NCBI GenBank assembly: GCA_015680685.1
Contig: MNCI01024054.1
Span: 75,020 to 139,019, forward strand
Origin: Gnetum montanum
Taxonomy: Eukaryota > Streptophyta > Gnetopsida > Gnetales > Gnetaceae
Length of the DNA: 64,000 nucleotides
Reading direction: 5' to 3'
The position numbers and the translations under genes were made by a program. Positions 45,931 through 57,466 of the stretch are shown one piece after another. Each line of letters begins with the position of its first letter. The stretch's first letter is position 1. The notes beneath the pieces were generated by a model that saw only the letters and a program-made list of their open reading frames with translations, had not been told where the DNA came from and did no database searches.

Positions 45931-46699
45931 AGCAATCATTGTATAAACTTAAAACAATTGGGATACCTTAACTCTTGAGGGTATTTACACTTGGCTAAGT
46001 TGTGATTATGACTAATTTAATTAACTCTATTATTATTTTTATTTATGTATTTTCATTGATAAATTATCTTGGAGGTCGTTGGATGGATTAATTATCAAAA
46101 GAGTTTATATTTTTATGTTGTTAAGGTTACTAACCCTTGAGGGGTTACAAAAAAAAATTGAAAATTGCATCGAAAACCTTAAGATTTGCAACCCCCACAA
46201 TAAATATCTTACCTCTAGTAAGTTCAGGATTGAAAACAGAGTGATTTGGACAAAAATTTTGAAAGTTATGACCTTTGGAAGGTTTTGGGCTTTGAAAAAT
46301 TGCAAAAATTCCTCGTGTGTTATGAGAAAATTGCAAAAAAGCCCAAAGTATCTATGGTATATATACTATTGTTGACTGTGTTGATGACACCTCATTAATA
46401 GGGCCTTGTAAATGTAGCTATTGACCACTGTTGACTTCTAGTGAATTTGGTCAAACTTTCAAAATATAAGGAATTTTTTGATGAAATTAGGGTCAAATGA
46501 AAGCTTAGAAGATCAAGAATAGTATGAAATCATGAGAACAGAGTGTTGAAGTTCATAAATTTGAAAAAATGAAGAAATTTTTATTTAATGGATGAATGCA
46601 GTAAAATATTGAGTACTAAGCAGTTTACACAATGGAAAATATGAAATATAGGATTGTAGCAATGTCAAAGGTAGAGAACCTTAACTAATCAAGTGAGAA

Positions 46700-46756
46700 G
46701 CTATGCAAGTGGATCCTCCCCATAGCAAGCTCATGCCCTTTTTTCCCTTGCATAAC
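46700..46756 (-). other. Conserved stem-loop, element 4 copy
   Basis: In transcript sense GTTATGCAAG (46756-46747) pairs with CTTGCATAGC (46709-46700): nine Watson-Crick pairs and one G-U. The loop holds 'GGCATGAGCTTGCTATGG' and 'AGGATCCA'. It lies between integrase and ORF3. Confidence 0.68.
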
Positions 46757-47135
46757 CTCAACTAAGGGGTCTGTGGGCCCCATAGTCAATTTAATGATCA
46801 TGGCAAGTTAAAGACCAACCCAAAAGAATCTACTCAAGAATCCCAACACATCAAAATAAGACATGGAGCATAACATAGAACCCAACAGTGAGGTGAATTA
46901 TGGCAACATGGATGAATGATAGAGAAGGTGGGATGGAGTTCCAAATTGAGGTCATAAGCAATCCCTTGTAAAATTTTTGGTTAAAATAATCCAAGAAGTT
47001 CCATCCTCAGTCTATACCAAAACCATCTGCTTTCAGTGACTTTGCATCACCACTCTAAGATTGATCTACCCACTCAAGACACAAGAGTGCTTCCACAAAA
47101 CAACCACTATTCCACAAAGAGAAGAGAGAGGAGTA

Positions 47136-47138
<3 letters not shown>

Positions 47139-47176
<38 letters not shown>
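47139..47176. repeat. (AG)n microsatellite
   Basis: An almost pure AG run of about 35 bp within the 3' non-coding part of element 4; a shorter GA run occupies the equivalent place in element 5. Confidence 0.85.
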
Positions 47177-47257
47177 GCCTTAGTTAGAGGGAACCTTTAT
47201 GCACAGATGCATGTCTTTCAAGCTTCATAACTAGTCCTTGTAGCCCTTTTATTTATC

Positions 47258-47460
47258 CAAAGAGTGTGCTTTGAATTTCCATAGTTTTTATTTTTTAAAA
47301 ATAGAAACCACACCATGCAAGGACTTATTCATGTCGAATGGGTGTGCTTTGAAGTCTCATTGTTTTTTTTTTGTTTTTTTTTTCTATTTTAATTTTGAAT
47401 GGGTGTGCTTTGAAGTCTCATTGTTTTTGTTTTATTTTTTTTCTGTTTTAATTTTTTCTT
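47258..47460. repeat. About 62-bp direct repeat, 2-3 copies
   Basis: 'gaatgggtgtgctttgaagt' occurs at about 47337 and 47398, each followed by 'ctcattg' and a T-run. A diverged copy, 'gagtgtgctttgaatttcc', starts near 47262. Confidence 0.75.
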
Positions 47461-48519
47461 TTTGAATGATGGGAACCACACCATGCAACAACATTATTTG
47501 TCTTCCTATCATTGGGTGGTATGGAATAATAAGAAGTCTCCGAAAAACACTTAAGCACTCAAGAAAAAGGAGAGTGAAAAGAGTAATGAGTCCCCTTGAA
47601 GTCACACCCTTTACAAACCTTTGGATCCTTCTTAATTCTAAAACTACCTAGGTCACTGATTGATTAAAAGGTTCTTTAATGAAAAGGGACCTCAAATTCT
47701 TAGAACAAGAAAAACCATAGAGTTCATTGGATGGGCGAATGACATGGACTCACTACCTGTTCCATGAAAAATAAAGCATATCAAAGTCATCAAACATTAG
47801 AATTCAAAAATAGAAACCAAACATTGAAAATTACACATTAAGCACAAACCATCCTTAGTAAATAGCAATAGTAGGATTGTGTCCTATGACAATAAAGCAG
47901 ATTTGTTAGCAAAAATGAGAAAATACCACACTTAAACAAAAGGAATAAAAATAAATTAAAATAGATAAGAAAGTATAAAATAATTAAGAAAGTGAAAAGG
48001 TACTAAAAAATAGTGTAAAATTTGAAAAATTTGAAAATAAAAAATTTGTAAAATCAAAAATTTGTAAGAACAAAAATGTGAAAAAAAAGGTAAAAAGACT
48101 AAGAGGCCATGGTAATGGTCAACATGGATGGTCATCTCCCCCATAACTAAGTTGGAGGGATGAGATCCAAAAAATAGAACATTATTGTCCATCTATTGAG
48201 GTAGTAGTTACATTGGCTAGTCTTGGTTCTAAGAAAGATTTAACTTGTTGGATATTGATCAACTACTTTTTATTTGGGCTATCAGGTTTGTAAATTATCA
48301 TGGCCCTATAGGAAAAGGTTTGATCAATTATATAAGGTCCCTTCCACAATGTTTGGAATTTGTCTTTTGGGGTACATGTGTGGGGCTCTAGTAAAGAACC
48401 TTATCTCCTAGTTGAACTTTTACTTTCCTAATTCTACGGTCATGATGTTGCTTGCTAAATTCCTTGTTCACCTCATTAAAGAATAGGGCCACTAAGTTAT
48501 TTTCATCTGGCATGTTCAA

Positions 48520-49335
48520 ATTGATCAATCATTCCTTTTGTTCTAAACTTAGGTCAAGGTTTAAATCATAGGACATTGAGAGTGTACGGAGCTCGGATTG
48601 AATTAGAAGTGTTGGAAGTTTACCGTACACTAACTCATAGGGAAAACATCCAATAGGAAGTTTCCAAGTTGAATGATAAGCATAGATAGCATCATTAAGT
48701 TTTGTACTCCAATCCTTCCTATATTTGCTAATGGTTTGTGTTAGTATTTTTGTAATCTCCTGGTTGGTTACCACTACTTGACTGTTGGCTTGGGAGTGGT
48801 AAGGTCTTCTTAATTTATGTTCTACCCCTAAGCATTACATTAATTTCCTAAATGTGGCACCTATGAAATGAGTTCCATTATCAGAAATTAGTGAACATGG
48901 CACCCCAAACCTATTCATAATATTTTGTTGTATAAATTTGGTAGCAGTGGATGATGTACAATCAGTAACAACTACTACTTCTATCCATTTTGTGCAATAT
49001 TCAACTACTACTATAATATATGCTTTCCCATTAGACATGGATTTGATGGGATCAATGAAGTCAATGCCTTGTATGTCAAAAGGTTCCAGTGGTTGAATCC
49101 ACTATTGAGCATCTTCCATGTGAGTAGTCATCCCCCCATCACGTTGACAATGTTCACAAGACTTGAAAAAATGGTAGGAATCTCTATATATTCTGGGCCA
49201 ATAGTATCTTGCCATTAAGATTTTTATTTCCATGCATCTCCCTGCATAGTGGCCTCTGCAAGGCCCTTCATGAACAACCTAGAAAATGCATAGTTAATCT
49301 TCATCAGGGACACACCAACAGATTAGGCCATTGTA
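48520..49335 (-). pseudogene. Integrase of element 4, broken
   Basis: The zinc-binding N-terminus is readable: 'HEGPCRGHYAG', 'ARYYWPRIY' and 'SCEHCQRDGG' (about 49290-49140), an HHCC arrangement. The core has 'QGIDFIDP' (Asp 1), 'YCTKWIEVVVV', 'FGVPCSLISDNGTHFIGA' (Asp 2) and 'QANSQVVVTNQEITKIL', where the expected catalytic Glu (E in element 5: QPEVTN) is Val. 'FPYELVYGKLPTLLIQ' follows. Stops split it into pieces at 49038-48835 and 48774-48529. Confidence 0.8.
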
Positions 49336-49527
49336 ACACACCTTGTAAAGGTGTCCATTGATTTATATGAAGTATTTGGCTTGATGAAAAAATTATTACT
49401 TTTTCCTAAAAACCAAGTCCTCTGGCATCACTTAAGTAAGAAGATATGTGAGGATTCCATTAAACCATGTTGCTTTTGTAGGCATTTGTTCACTTATTGC
49501 TCCAATAAAGAGGAGTTCATTTAGAAA

Positions 49528-50310
49528 CTAATAAAAGAGTAGGCTATCCTCCTCTTTGTTATCCCATCTTAAGCAAGAGAGGTGGTTAGAAATCAAATTC
49601 TCAGTCCCTTTTTGATCTACCATAGTAAGATCAAATTCTTGCAAGATCACAAGCCACTGTGTAACACGAGGGCTCATCATTAACTTATTCATAAGAAAGT
49701 GAATTGCACTATGGTCTATATGTATAAAAATCTTATAACCTAACACATAATGTCTAAACTTTTCTAATGTGTCCATCACTATCATTAGTTCTTTTTCCAT
49801 GGTGGTGTAATTCAACTATGCCTCCACAATGCTTCTAATCATATAGTGGACATAATATGAACATTTCTTACCCATATGAAATGTTGCAGGGGCATTGCAT
49901 AGGCCAAATGGCATCTTACAATATTCAAAACTCTCTCAGAGACTCGTGAATGTTATCTTGGCTTGGTCTTCTAACACAATTTGGATTTGGTTATAGCTAT
50001 TATAACCATCTAAGAAATTATAATAACAATGCCTGGATATGATATCTAACACTTGATCTATAAATGGTAAAGAAAAATGATCCTTAAATGTTTCCATATT
50101 TAATAGCCTAAAGTCAATGCAAACTCACCATTTACCACCCTTCTTCAGTACTACAATAAGTGGGCTAACCCACTCACTATCCACGATTGGATACATGAAG
50201 CCCACCTTGAGGAGTTTCTCTATCTCCTCCTTGATGATTTTTTTTAATTTGGGGTTCAACTGTCTCTACAGCTGTCTTCTAGGCTTCATGGTTGAGTAAG
50301 TGTATATGTA
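49528..50310 (-). pseudogene. Reverse transcriptase-RNase H of element 4, catalytic box deleted
   Basis: The RT fingers and palm start with 'GFMYPIVDSEWVSPLIVVLK' (about 50205), then 'CIDFRLLNMETFKDHFSLPF', 'FLDGYNSYNQIQIV' (first Asp) and 'CKMPFGLCNAPATF' (about 49890). The frame then passes directly into RNase H: 'LNYTTMEKELMIVMDTLEKF', 'FIHIDHSAIHFLMNKL' and 'QKGTENLISNHLSCL' (49815-49550). The YxDD box and the RT C-terminal half, several hundred bases, are missing between about 49890 and 49820. NYTT-x-EKE and GTEN-x-x-x-x-HLS are typical of Athila-type elements. Confidence 0.8.
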
Positions 50311-50749
50311 ATGCTAGCATATCCTTGGGTCAATTACTATTAGCATTGGATATGACCAAGTAAATGCTATTGATCATTTTTTTCATCACTTTCAACAACT
50401 TTTATTTTTATTTAGGAGCAAGTTTGGCATTAATGATGACCGGTTTATCATTCTTTAAAAATGTAGACTCCATACTAGCTAGTAAAATTTTTAGTTCTAA
50501 GGGCTCCTGCTTAAAGTGATCAGGGATCTCTAACTCTCCCCAACATGTATCATCATCTTCATTAGAGTGTTGGGAATGAACTTGTTCAATTTTTTACATG
50601 CTTTCAACATATGCACATGTTAGACTCTCAGTTGGCTTCATGCATATTGTGCTACTATCTAAATCAACTATCAGCCACTTGGTGTCCTCCTACTTTGTGG
50701 CTACTATGTACAGACACTATTGAATATTAATTTCTTGTGCACATTGATT

Positions 50750-51300
50750 GCATGCCTTAATGTATGTGCTCTTGATGGATCAAATCTTTTGCATGCAATT
50801 GCACCCATTATCGTTGTATGTGATGCATGGAATATGCTTCTTATCTATTTTTCCTAGCCCATTTTCCTTGGATATTTCTAAGGATAGGTCCCTTATTTCC
50901 ATTCATGCATTGACCATGCTTAATAAAGTCCTTTCCATAATGAAGGGAAAGTCACTTTTGCAATTGTTCACCTTGATTACTAGAAAATAAATAGGATAGG
51001 ACCACCCATGGACTGTGATCAGAATGCCCTCTACTAATCCCAAAGGGATAGTAATCAATTAACCTACTAATTCTAAATTGATGTTTCTCTTCTTAAGAGA
51101 TGGTAGGTTCTAGGCCTTGTACATATCATGGGAGATGAGGTTAACTTTGGAACCAATGTTAATAAGAGATTTGCATAGCTCTTGTCCAACAATCTATAGA
51201 TAAATGAGTGGACTTCTTGGATTAGATCTTTTTTTAGGAAGGTTTCTAGCCTTAATCCAATCAAAAATAGCATTGATTAACATTACAGTGTGGATCCTAG
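50750..51300 (-). pseudogene. Aspartic protease region of element 4
   Basis: About 51175-51125 reads 'SLINIGSKVNLISHDMY', the active-site region of a retroviral-type protease with Asn in place of the catalytic Asp, consistent with a G-to-A change. 'INLELVG', 'LGLVEGILITVHGW' and 'YFLVIKVNN' follow. It lies between gag and RT as expected. Confidence 0.6.
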
Positions 51301-51429
51301 GTAGCACTCAGTTTAAAGGGCACTTTAAGGTATTTGATGCATGATAGAGATGTAGGGAAATTAGCCAAACTAGGTTGTCAGGGTTGGAAAGGACTACTAG
51401 GCTAGAAGAAAGGTCATTTCCTTGATCAA

Positions 51430-53706
51430 TTATCTAGACCACTTGGTCAAAAAACTAGTTGTGAGTGTATAGCACTTGTAGCATTCTATTGTTGTAGCTA
51501 TGGAGGAATTTCATCCTACATGGATAGAGCAGGAGGTAACTGAGTTGAAGGTGGAGGTGTAGGTGTAGAGGGATGTGGAGGATGATAAGAATATAGATAT
51601 GGGTTTTCCCCTCAAGTAGATGATGAATGTGTTCGATGGTACTCTGGAGGGTAATAGTGATGTTGGAATGATGCATGACTCACAAAAATTCTAGGGGAGA
51701 TGGGCTACTAAACGTAGTACTCATATGGATTTAGTTGCTTATAAGGGTACTACTACTTTGGTGTTGGCATTCCCACGATTGTAGTTAATACCACTATTGG
51801 TATTGTTCGTATGGTTGTGAAGGAGCTCCACTTGGGTAGTAAGCTTGTTGTTGCTAGTGGAACTATCTTGGAGTTTTCCTACATGCTAGGTGAGGATTCA
51901 ATGCATACACTCCATACTTTTATAAGTGTGACACCATAGTGCAACATCCCTTTAGATGTTCATATTGACAGATGTCACATTCAGTTTCATCATCCGAGTC
52001 AGACTCCACAACTTCCTCTACTACAATAAGTTTTCCCTTACCTCTTTGGTAGGCATGTTCAACTTCTTTTCACCTTCTACAATTATGATTAATATGTTCC
52101 TCTTTGGATTCTTTAGCAATTTTTAAAGTGGTTTGAAACTTTTCATCCAAAGAGTCCCATAACTTGTCGACCTTGGCCGAAATATCAAAAATAGATTTTT
52201 GGATGGGCAAGGTCTTTCTGTTTACCACTTCATTAAGTGGTGAATCCTCCTCATCACAAAATCAAACCTCTTATTTTCTAATGGAAGGGTTCCTATTATA
52301 TTCTTCAACACTTTCCCTCTTTCATAGCTCACCTTCTTCTTTTTCTACCTACTCAATTAATCTTTGGATCTGATGAGCTCCCTTTTAGACAATCTTCCTT
52401 GGGCATACACCCCAAGTGTTCTTCTTGTTTCTTCCCTAAGGCCATCTATGATGTGATGAAGTTGTTCCCTCTAAGAGTAATCATGGCCTAGGCATCAGTG
52501 TAGGAGTAAACAGTATTAGCCCATGGTGGCATCCAAGGGTTCACATGCTCCTTGTTTCTAGCCTTGGATTTTCCTTCTCAAGTTATACACTTTGGAGTAC
52601 ATCTAGTAATTATCATTGAACAATTCTAACATGGCATTCCATCTACAAATAGATTCTAGCTCTAAGGAATGGTACCAACTTTTAGCTTTCTTAATGAGTG
52701 TCTGTGGAAAAAGTTTTAGTTTCTGCCACTCTTTCTCTATGTTCTATAAGACATAGGCATCTTGAAAAGCTTGTAGATGTGTCTACAGATTAGAATTGTA
52801 TCCCCCCTAAAATCTTGACATATTTTTCACATCTAGGCACTTACTCTAACTAGCCTTCATATTCCTAGTTGGAATTTTCACTGCCTTCACAATGCTAAGC
52901 ATACTGCAAATCACCAATAAAGGTTCATCATCATTTCTACATTGACAATGTCAATGATGGTTTTTGCCACCCCTTTGGTTTTGATGGCCTTCACAGTCAT
53001 TGTTATTTTTTCAATCATCTTCATCATAGTTGTTTCGATAGCAACTTCCATGAGAATCATCAAATGAAGAGGATGAAGAGAAAGGTGGACCGCCACTACC
53101 ACTGCAGTGTCCACCACCACTCTTATAATTTTTATGATCACCATCCTTAGATCCCTTGTTGCTATGATGTTTACCCGAGTCCCTACCTTGGATATCACTC
53201 TTTCCTAATTCCAATTTATGAATAGTTTATCATAGGGCCAAGTTCACACCCTTGCCATCAGTATTAAGGGGTCAAAAATCTTCATGTTGAAAACCTTCCA
53301 AGAGAGGATCCTCATTGTCCTCTTGATCTAGTAGGAACAAGGGGTTAGTGTAATGTTTTCCCTTTATAGCTTCATGGATTTTCTCGTGATGTTTATCTCA
53401 CTTATGTTGTGGTTCTGTGGGCTAGTAGTTCTAAGTATTGTATCCATCCACAATGTATTCTTCATGAAGATATACTATACTCAACTTCTTAAGGGTTTTA
53501 AATAACATTATAGGCATAGATCTATTGGGGGGTAAGATGACATTGCCCTCCATATCACACCATCGCATTTGTTCATCCTGATATAGGATGGAGGTGAAAT
53601 TTAGCACAAACTCATCTAGATGACTGTATACCACCTTGTATTCTTGTGAGACTGATGGCTTAGTATCTTCAAGCTTGCAAGAAGAAGAAGACATTTTGCA
53701 AAACAA
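51430..53706 (-). pseudogene. gag of element 4, broken
   Basis: The N-terminal block 53706-53431 aligns with element 3 ('ILPPNRSMPIMLFKTLKKL' against 'VLPPDQSIPNMLFHALAQI'). A Ser/Gly-rich part follows ('GGPPFSSSSSFDDSHGS', about 53100). The capsid-like core at about 52890-52480 includes 'EWQKLKLFPQTLIKKAKSWY', 'RWNAMLELFNDNY' and 'TRRTLGVYAQGRLSKREL'. The motif CDICQYEHLKGCC (C-x2-C-x3-H-x4-C) lies near 51980-51940, and the C-terminus is Pro/Tyr/Gln-rich. Stops are mostly at Gln positions. It demonstrates that element 4 and the gag-only copies share one gag lineage. Confidence 0.75.
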
Positions 53707-53833
53707 AATGAAATTATCAATGTGCTCTTATAATTTGTATGTATAGTGTGAATGATATTAATCTTTAGGTTCATACAACAATATTAGTGATATTCACTTA
53801 GACCTAAATAGTACATGTTCCACAAACAAAAGT

Positions 53834-53850
53834 CCCTAACAATGGTTCCA
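53834..53850 (-). other. Primer binding site of element 4
   Basis: On - it reads TGGAACCATTGTTAGGG, matching 11 of 17 of the tRNA-Asp complement (five transitions, one transversion) and separated by one base from the LTR end. Confidence 0.55.
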
Positions 53851-53851
53851 A

Positions 53852-54795
53852 TGATGAGCGATGAGGTACCCCTATGCCCAACCATACAAATCACAAGGCA
53901 TTCATGCATAATCTAGTTGAATTCCATGGACTTCATCATTTCCAATGCACTAGACATTTAGGGAGTGAATTTAGGCTTAAGATTAATTATTGTCTTCCCA
54001 ATTACACTTGTGACATTCACGGTATGGTTAAGTGTAACTAAGGCATTCAATTTTTATCATTTTTTTATTTTTCATAGATTAGTGCTCAAATATGGATAAA
54101 AATAATTTGATTAACTAATATAAATTAATTAATTAACTAATCATTTAACTAACCCTAACATAAGTATCCATTTCCACTTTTCGATCACGTCTTGAACCCA
54201 TGTATCTACTACCAGGCAACCAAGCACTATGCTACTAGGTTTACCAAGGAATAATGCTGCTGGGATTACTAAGCAAATACATGTTATGCTCGAAGTGGTT
54301 GTACTTATGTATTTAATTTAACTAGCTTAATAACCTCATTAACTTAATTTTTGGAAAATATTTGTGAAATAATTGAGAACAATTAACAAATAATTGAAAA
54401 TATTGAATACATAAATAAAATAGCTAATATATCCAAAGTGCTACAAGGTTTATTAGAAAGCTCATCTTTATTTCCACACACGCTATCATGCTTAGGTACA
54501 ACAATGCTCGAATAAAGATCCATACACTCAATGACTCCTCGTGCGAGCATTGAGGGAAAAATTCCTAACTTTCAAATGGAAAAAATGCAAGAGCTTCATT
54601 GCTATTGAAATCTAGATTTTCATAAATGTAGCTGGTAGGAACATATTTATAGGCGATAGATAGACACTAAGTTGACAAGGCTTTATCAATGCAGGATGAG
54701 ATCCTTCAATGGGGCCTCATCGACAAGGCCTCATCGATGTGGTCAACTACATCTACAAGGCCTCGTTAACATAGCCAACCAACAACAACTCATCA
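53852..54795 (-). repeat. 5' LTR of element 4
   Basis: 944 bp with TGATGA...TCATCA ends, in inverted orientation to elements 1-3. U3 (54700-54790) shows units like 'cgacaaggcctcat', as in element 2. The TATA box is at 54651-54644 on the - strand. Confidence 0.8.
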
Positions 54796-54805
54796 ATGGA
54801 GTTCT

Positions 54806-56400
54806 ATGATATGGCCAACTATTCACATAATAATAATTAAGATTACAACCACATTGTTTATGGCCTAATTTATTACAATAATAGCACCTAATCCTCTTAA
54901 GATAGTAAGAATGATTACGATGATCAAACCTTTTAGGATTATTTTGGTGGATAGGAGCATCTTTTGATTTTAATGTAGTAGGAGTATCCTTCAGAAGATC
55001 ATTTGATTGTAGAGGGCTTGTTAATGATGGTTGCTCTTAAGTACAGCACCCTAGTCCACTCTTATCATGTGGACTTCTTACTTGTCCTAAAATCATCTAA
55101 AGGGATTCCTTTCCCTTTACCAGCCTTTCATTTACTAATTTAACATTACAATTTCTACTTTGGCATATTCATAAGACAAAGTTAGCTTTTCATTCTTAGT
55201 CCTTAGATCTAAGAGTTCCTTAGTAATGTTAAAAATAGTTAACTTCAACATGGATATTTTCTTATCCTTAGTTTTGACTTGTTTCTTTAACTTATTGCGA
55301 AAATTTTGAAAAGACAAAAGCTTAATGCATAATAAATCAAACCTCTCATCATCATTAAGATCATCATCTGATGAATTAACATCATCATCAGTGAGGGCCA
55401 TGTAGATGAGATGAGAAGTTTTTGCATCATCCTCCACCTTTTCCTCACTCTGCTTTGCACCATCCAAACTTGTATAGAAGTTAATATCCTTTATCTTATC
55501 ATTGGATCTGTTCTTGTGCTGCATCCTACTATTGCTAGGATATTTGAAGGTCATATGGCCTCTTCCACCACAAATCCAACACTCTATAGAAGAGAAATCG
55601 ATGTTAGAATTTAAAAAGTTTCTATCTCTTTCTTTACATTTTAATAGATTAGATCTTTACTAATTTGACCCCTTGCTTCTTCTTGCTATCAATCGGTGTA
55701 GCTTCCTTGAAAGAAAGGTAATCTCATCTTTGCTACCCTCATAATGCTCAGTGAGCTCCTTCTCCTTGGAGTTATTCTTTAGAGAAATGGATTTTTCTTC
55801 AATATCTCCTTTTCTTATGAGGTTCATTTCATAACCAATGAAAGAACTTTGAAGCTCTTCAAATTTTTAAGTTGAAAAATATCTTATTTCCTCCATGGTC
55901 ATGACCTTGGTCTAAATTCTAGTTGAAGTGTTTTGACCATTTTAATGATGACATCACTCTTGGAAAAATCTTTACTAATACCTCTAATGGTTACAACAAT
56001 ATCATTTGCTCTAGAGAAGTAATCTTTTATTTTCTCACCTTCTCTCATTTTAAGCTTATCATATTCACTTTGCAAAACTAAAAATTTACATTGTTTGACA
56101 ATAGAGGTTCCTTCATAAGTAGCCTCTAATGTTTGTCAAATTTCTTTGGTCATTTTACATCCTACTACTCTATTAAACTAAAATTTATTCAAAGTGCAAT
56201 AGAAACAATTTTTGGCTTTTTAGTCAAGCATAAACTTATTTTTCTCCTCTGGTGTCCATTTGTTGTAGGGCTTGATGATTCTACTAGAGCTACCTATAGG
56301 CAAAGTGTAGCCTTTAAGGATGACTCCAAAAATTCAAACTCCATAGATTCAAAGAATCCTTGCATCATAGCTTTCTAATAAGTGAATTTGAATCCATTGA
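54806..56400 (-). pseudogene. Copia gag (UBN2-type), broken
   Basis: Reads on - from about 56400. Pieces recall copia gag: 'KTLQLEF', 'DYFSRANDIVVTIRGISKDF'-like sequence at about 56050-55960, then a zinc knuckle CWICGGRGHMTFKY (C-x2-C-x4-H-x4-C with the last Cys now Tyr) at about 55575-55535. A Lys/Asp/Ser-rich acidic part ('ALTDDDVNSSDDDLNDDE') and a long Lys/Leu coiled coil follow, ending near 55135. Element 4 is inserted at 54795, cutting the copia sequence. Confidence 0.65.
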
Positions 56401-56463
56401 ACATGGATGGCTTTGTATAAGATGTTCCCTCCATTGTTCACTCTTGAAGTTGATGATGAAGAA

Positions 56464-56484
56464 GAGTACCAAGCTAAGATACCA
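56464..56484 (-). other. Copia primer binding site (initiator-Met type)
   Basis: On - it reads TGGTATCTTAGCTTGGTAC, close to the TGGTATCAGAGC start complementary to plant initiator tRNA-Met. It sits two bases from the LTR end and just upstream of the copia gag. Confidence 0.62.
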
Positions 56485-56486
56485 CT

Positions 56487-56957
56487 TGAGGATTATTTAA
56501 CTTAGAAGGAGGGGGGATGAATAAGTTTCCCAAATTAAAAATTCTTTGAAACAAATCACACACCAAAATTAATATGGTTTCCCAGCTTGGGTAGCCCACA
56601 CTCATAGGGTAGGTTCCTAACACACCTCTAGACTTTTTTGCTCTCAAAATGTAGTTTAAAGGGTACCACACCTTGTACAAGCTCTAAGCTCCACTCCAGA
56701 GTGATTCGACATAATGCATCCACTCAACCTCTCAAGGTCCCAACAAGTTTGGAATGTGGTTTCTAGGATACCACAACCTTTATAGCTTGAACTCCACTTC
56801 AAAGTGTTATGGCGCTACACCAACACTCAATCACATAACAAGCTCAAGTAAGATGCCTTCCCTCAAGAAGCACATAAACCCCACAGGGCAACAAAAGAAA
56901 ATAATAATTATAATGAATGAATGTAACTAAGATTGCTTATTCTTGTTCTTTGAGGTA
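56487..56957 (-). repeat. Copia 5' LTR, proximal half
   Basis: It runs from the primer site up to the element 3 insertion and contains direct repeats of a phrase like 'ccactc(c)agagtg' with 'ccacaac/accttgtac' (56630-56815). The other half resumes at 62056 after element 3. Confidence 0.55.
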
Positions 56958-56982
56958 TGATGAGACGTGATATGCACAAGCC

Positions 56983-57090
56983 GCGATATCGCGTACGCGA
57001 TATCACCGTCGCTGCCATATCACATCCCCTGCGATATCGCATACGCAATATCGTGTCGTCCCCTGTGATATCGCATATGCGATATTGCGG
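56983..57090 (+). promoter_or_regulatory. CpG-rich palindromic unit array in U3 (5' LTR)
   Basis: Three units of the type GCGATATCGCGTACGCGATA at 56983-57006, 57031-57055 and 57065-57090, separated by 'gtcgtcccct'-like linkers. The first contains a perfect 20-bp palindrome, 56985-57004. Located between the LTR start and the TATA box, it is a likely control region; binding is inferred. Confidence 0.6.
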
Positions 57091-57466
57091 TCCACCCCAA
57101 ATCTATAAATAAGAGGTGGAACTCCCCTCATTTCTAATCCTAGGTGTAAAGTAGCGAAGCTCTGGTGGATTGATCACCCCAGAGATAGAATATTTTCCAT
57201 GTGCCCGCAGTAGGAGTCCCCCAAGTGAACGGTTCTTTATTCGAGCAGCTTTGTACCTGAACACAAGTTGTGTACGGCAATAAAGACGAGCTTTGTGGTA
57301 AACCTTGCAGTACAGGGATAGGTTTAATTAATGTTATTTATTGCATTCCTTGTAACGCGGCATGAGTATGACTTGGTTACGAGCATTGACGAATGTGTAC
57401 GGCTAACCAAGGAATCGGCTACTCATCGCGATTAGATTCTCTCACCCTTACCTCCTAGAACGTGGG

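Larger units (their letters stand above)
44090..54795 (-). mobile_element. Element 4: autonomous Athila-like gypsy element, decayed
   Basis: On the - strand: 5' LTR 54795-53852, primer site 53850-53834, gag 53706 to about 51430, protease about 51300-50750, RT about 50310-49900, RNase H 49815-49528, integrase about 49335-48520, non-coding region with the conserved stem-loop (46756-46700), and a 3' ORF about 45930-44090. No 3' LTR is found. Its LTR, primer site and gag are of the same family as those of the gag-only elements 1-3, so copies like this one are the natural source of enzymes for them. The flank at 54796 is ATGGA; the other end is lost, so no target duplication can be shown. Confidence 0.75.

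Noticed and set aside
46105-46375. Open frames on both strands near 46.1-46.4 kb
   Set aside because: Non-coding interval between the stem-loop and ORF3 in element 4; no similarity to element 5 at protein level that I can see.
51455-51676. Possible membrane protein from a Leu/Ile/His-rich frame
   Set aside because: It is the wrong frame of the Pro/Tyr/Ser-rich C-terminal part of element 4 gag.
53834-53850. tRNA gene-like sequence next to LTRs
   Set aside because: Only 17 bases complementary to a tRNA 3' end are present; these are primer binding sites, not tRNA genes.
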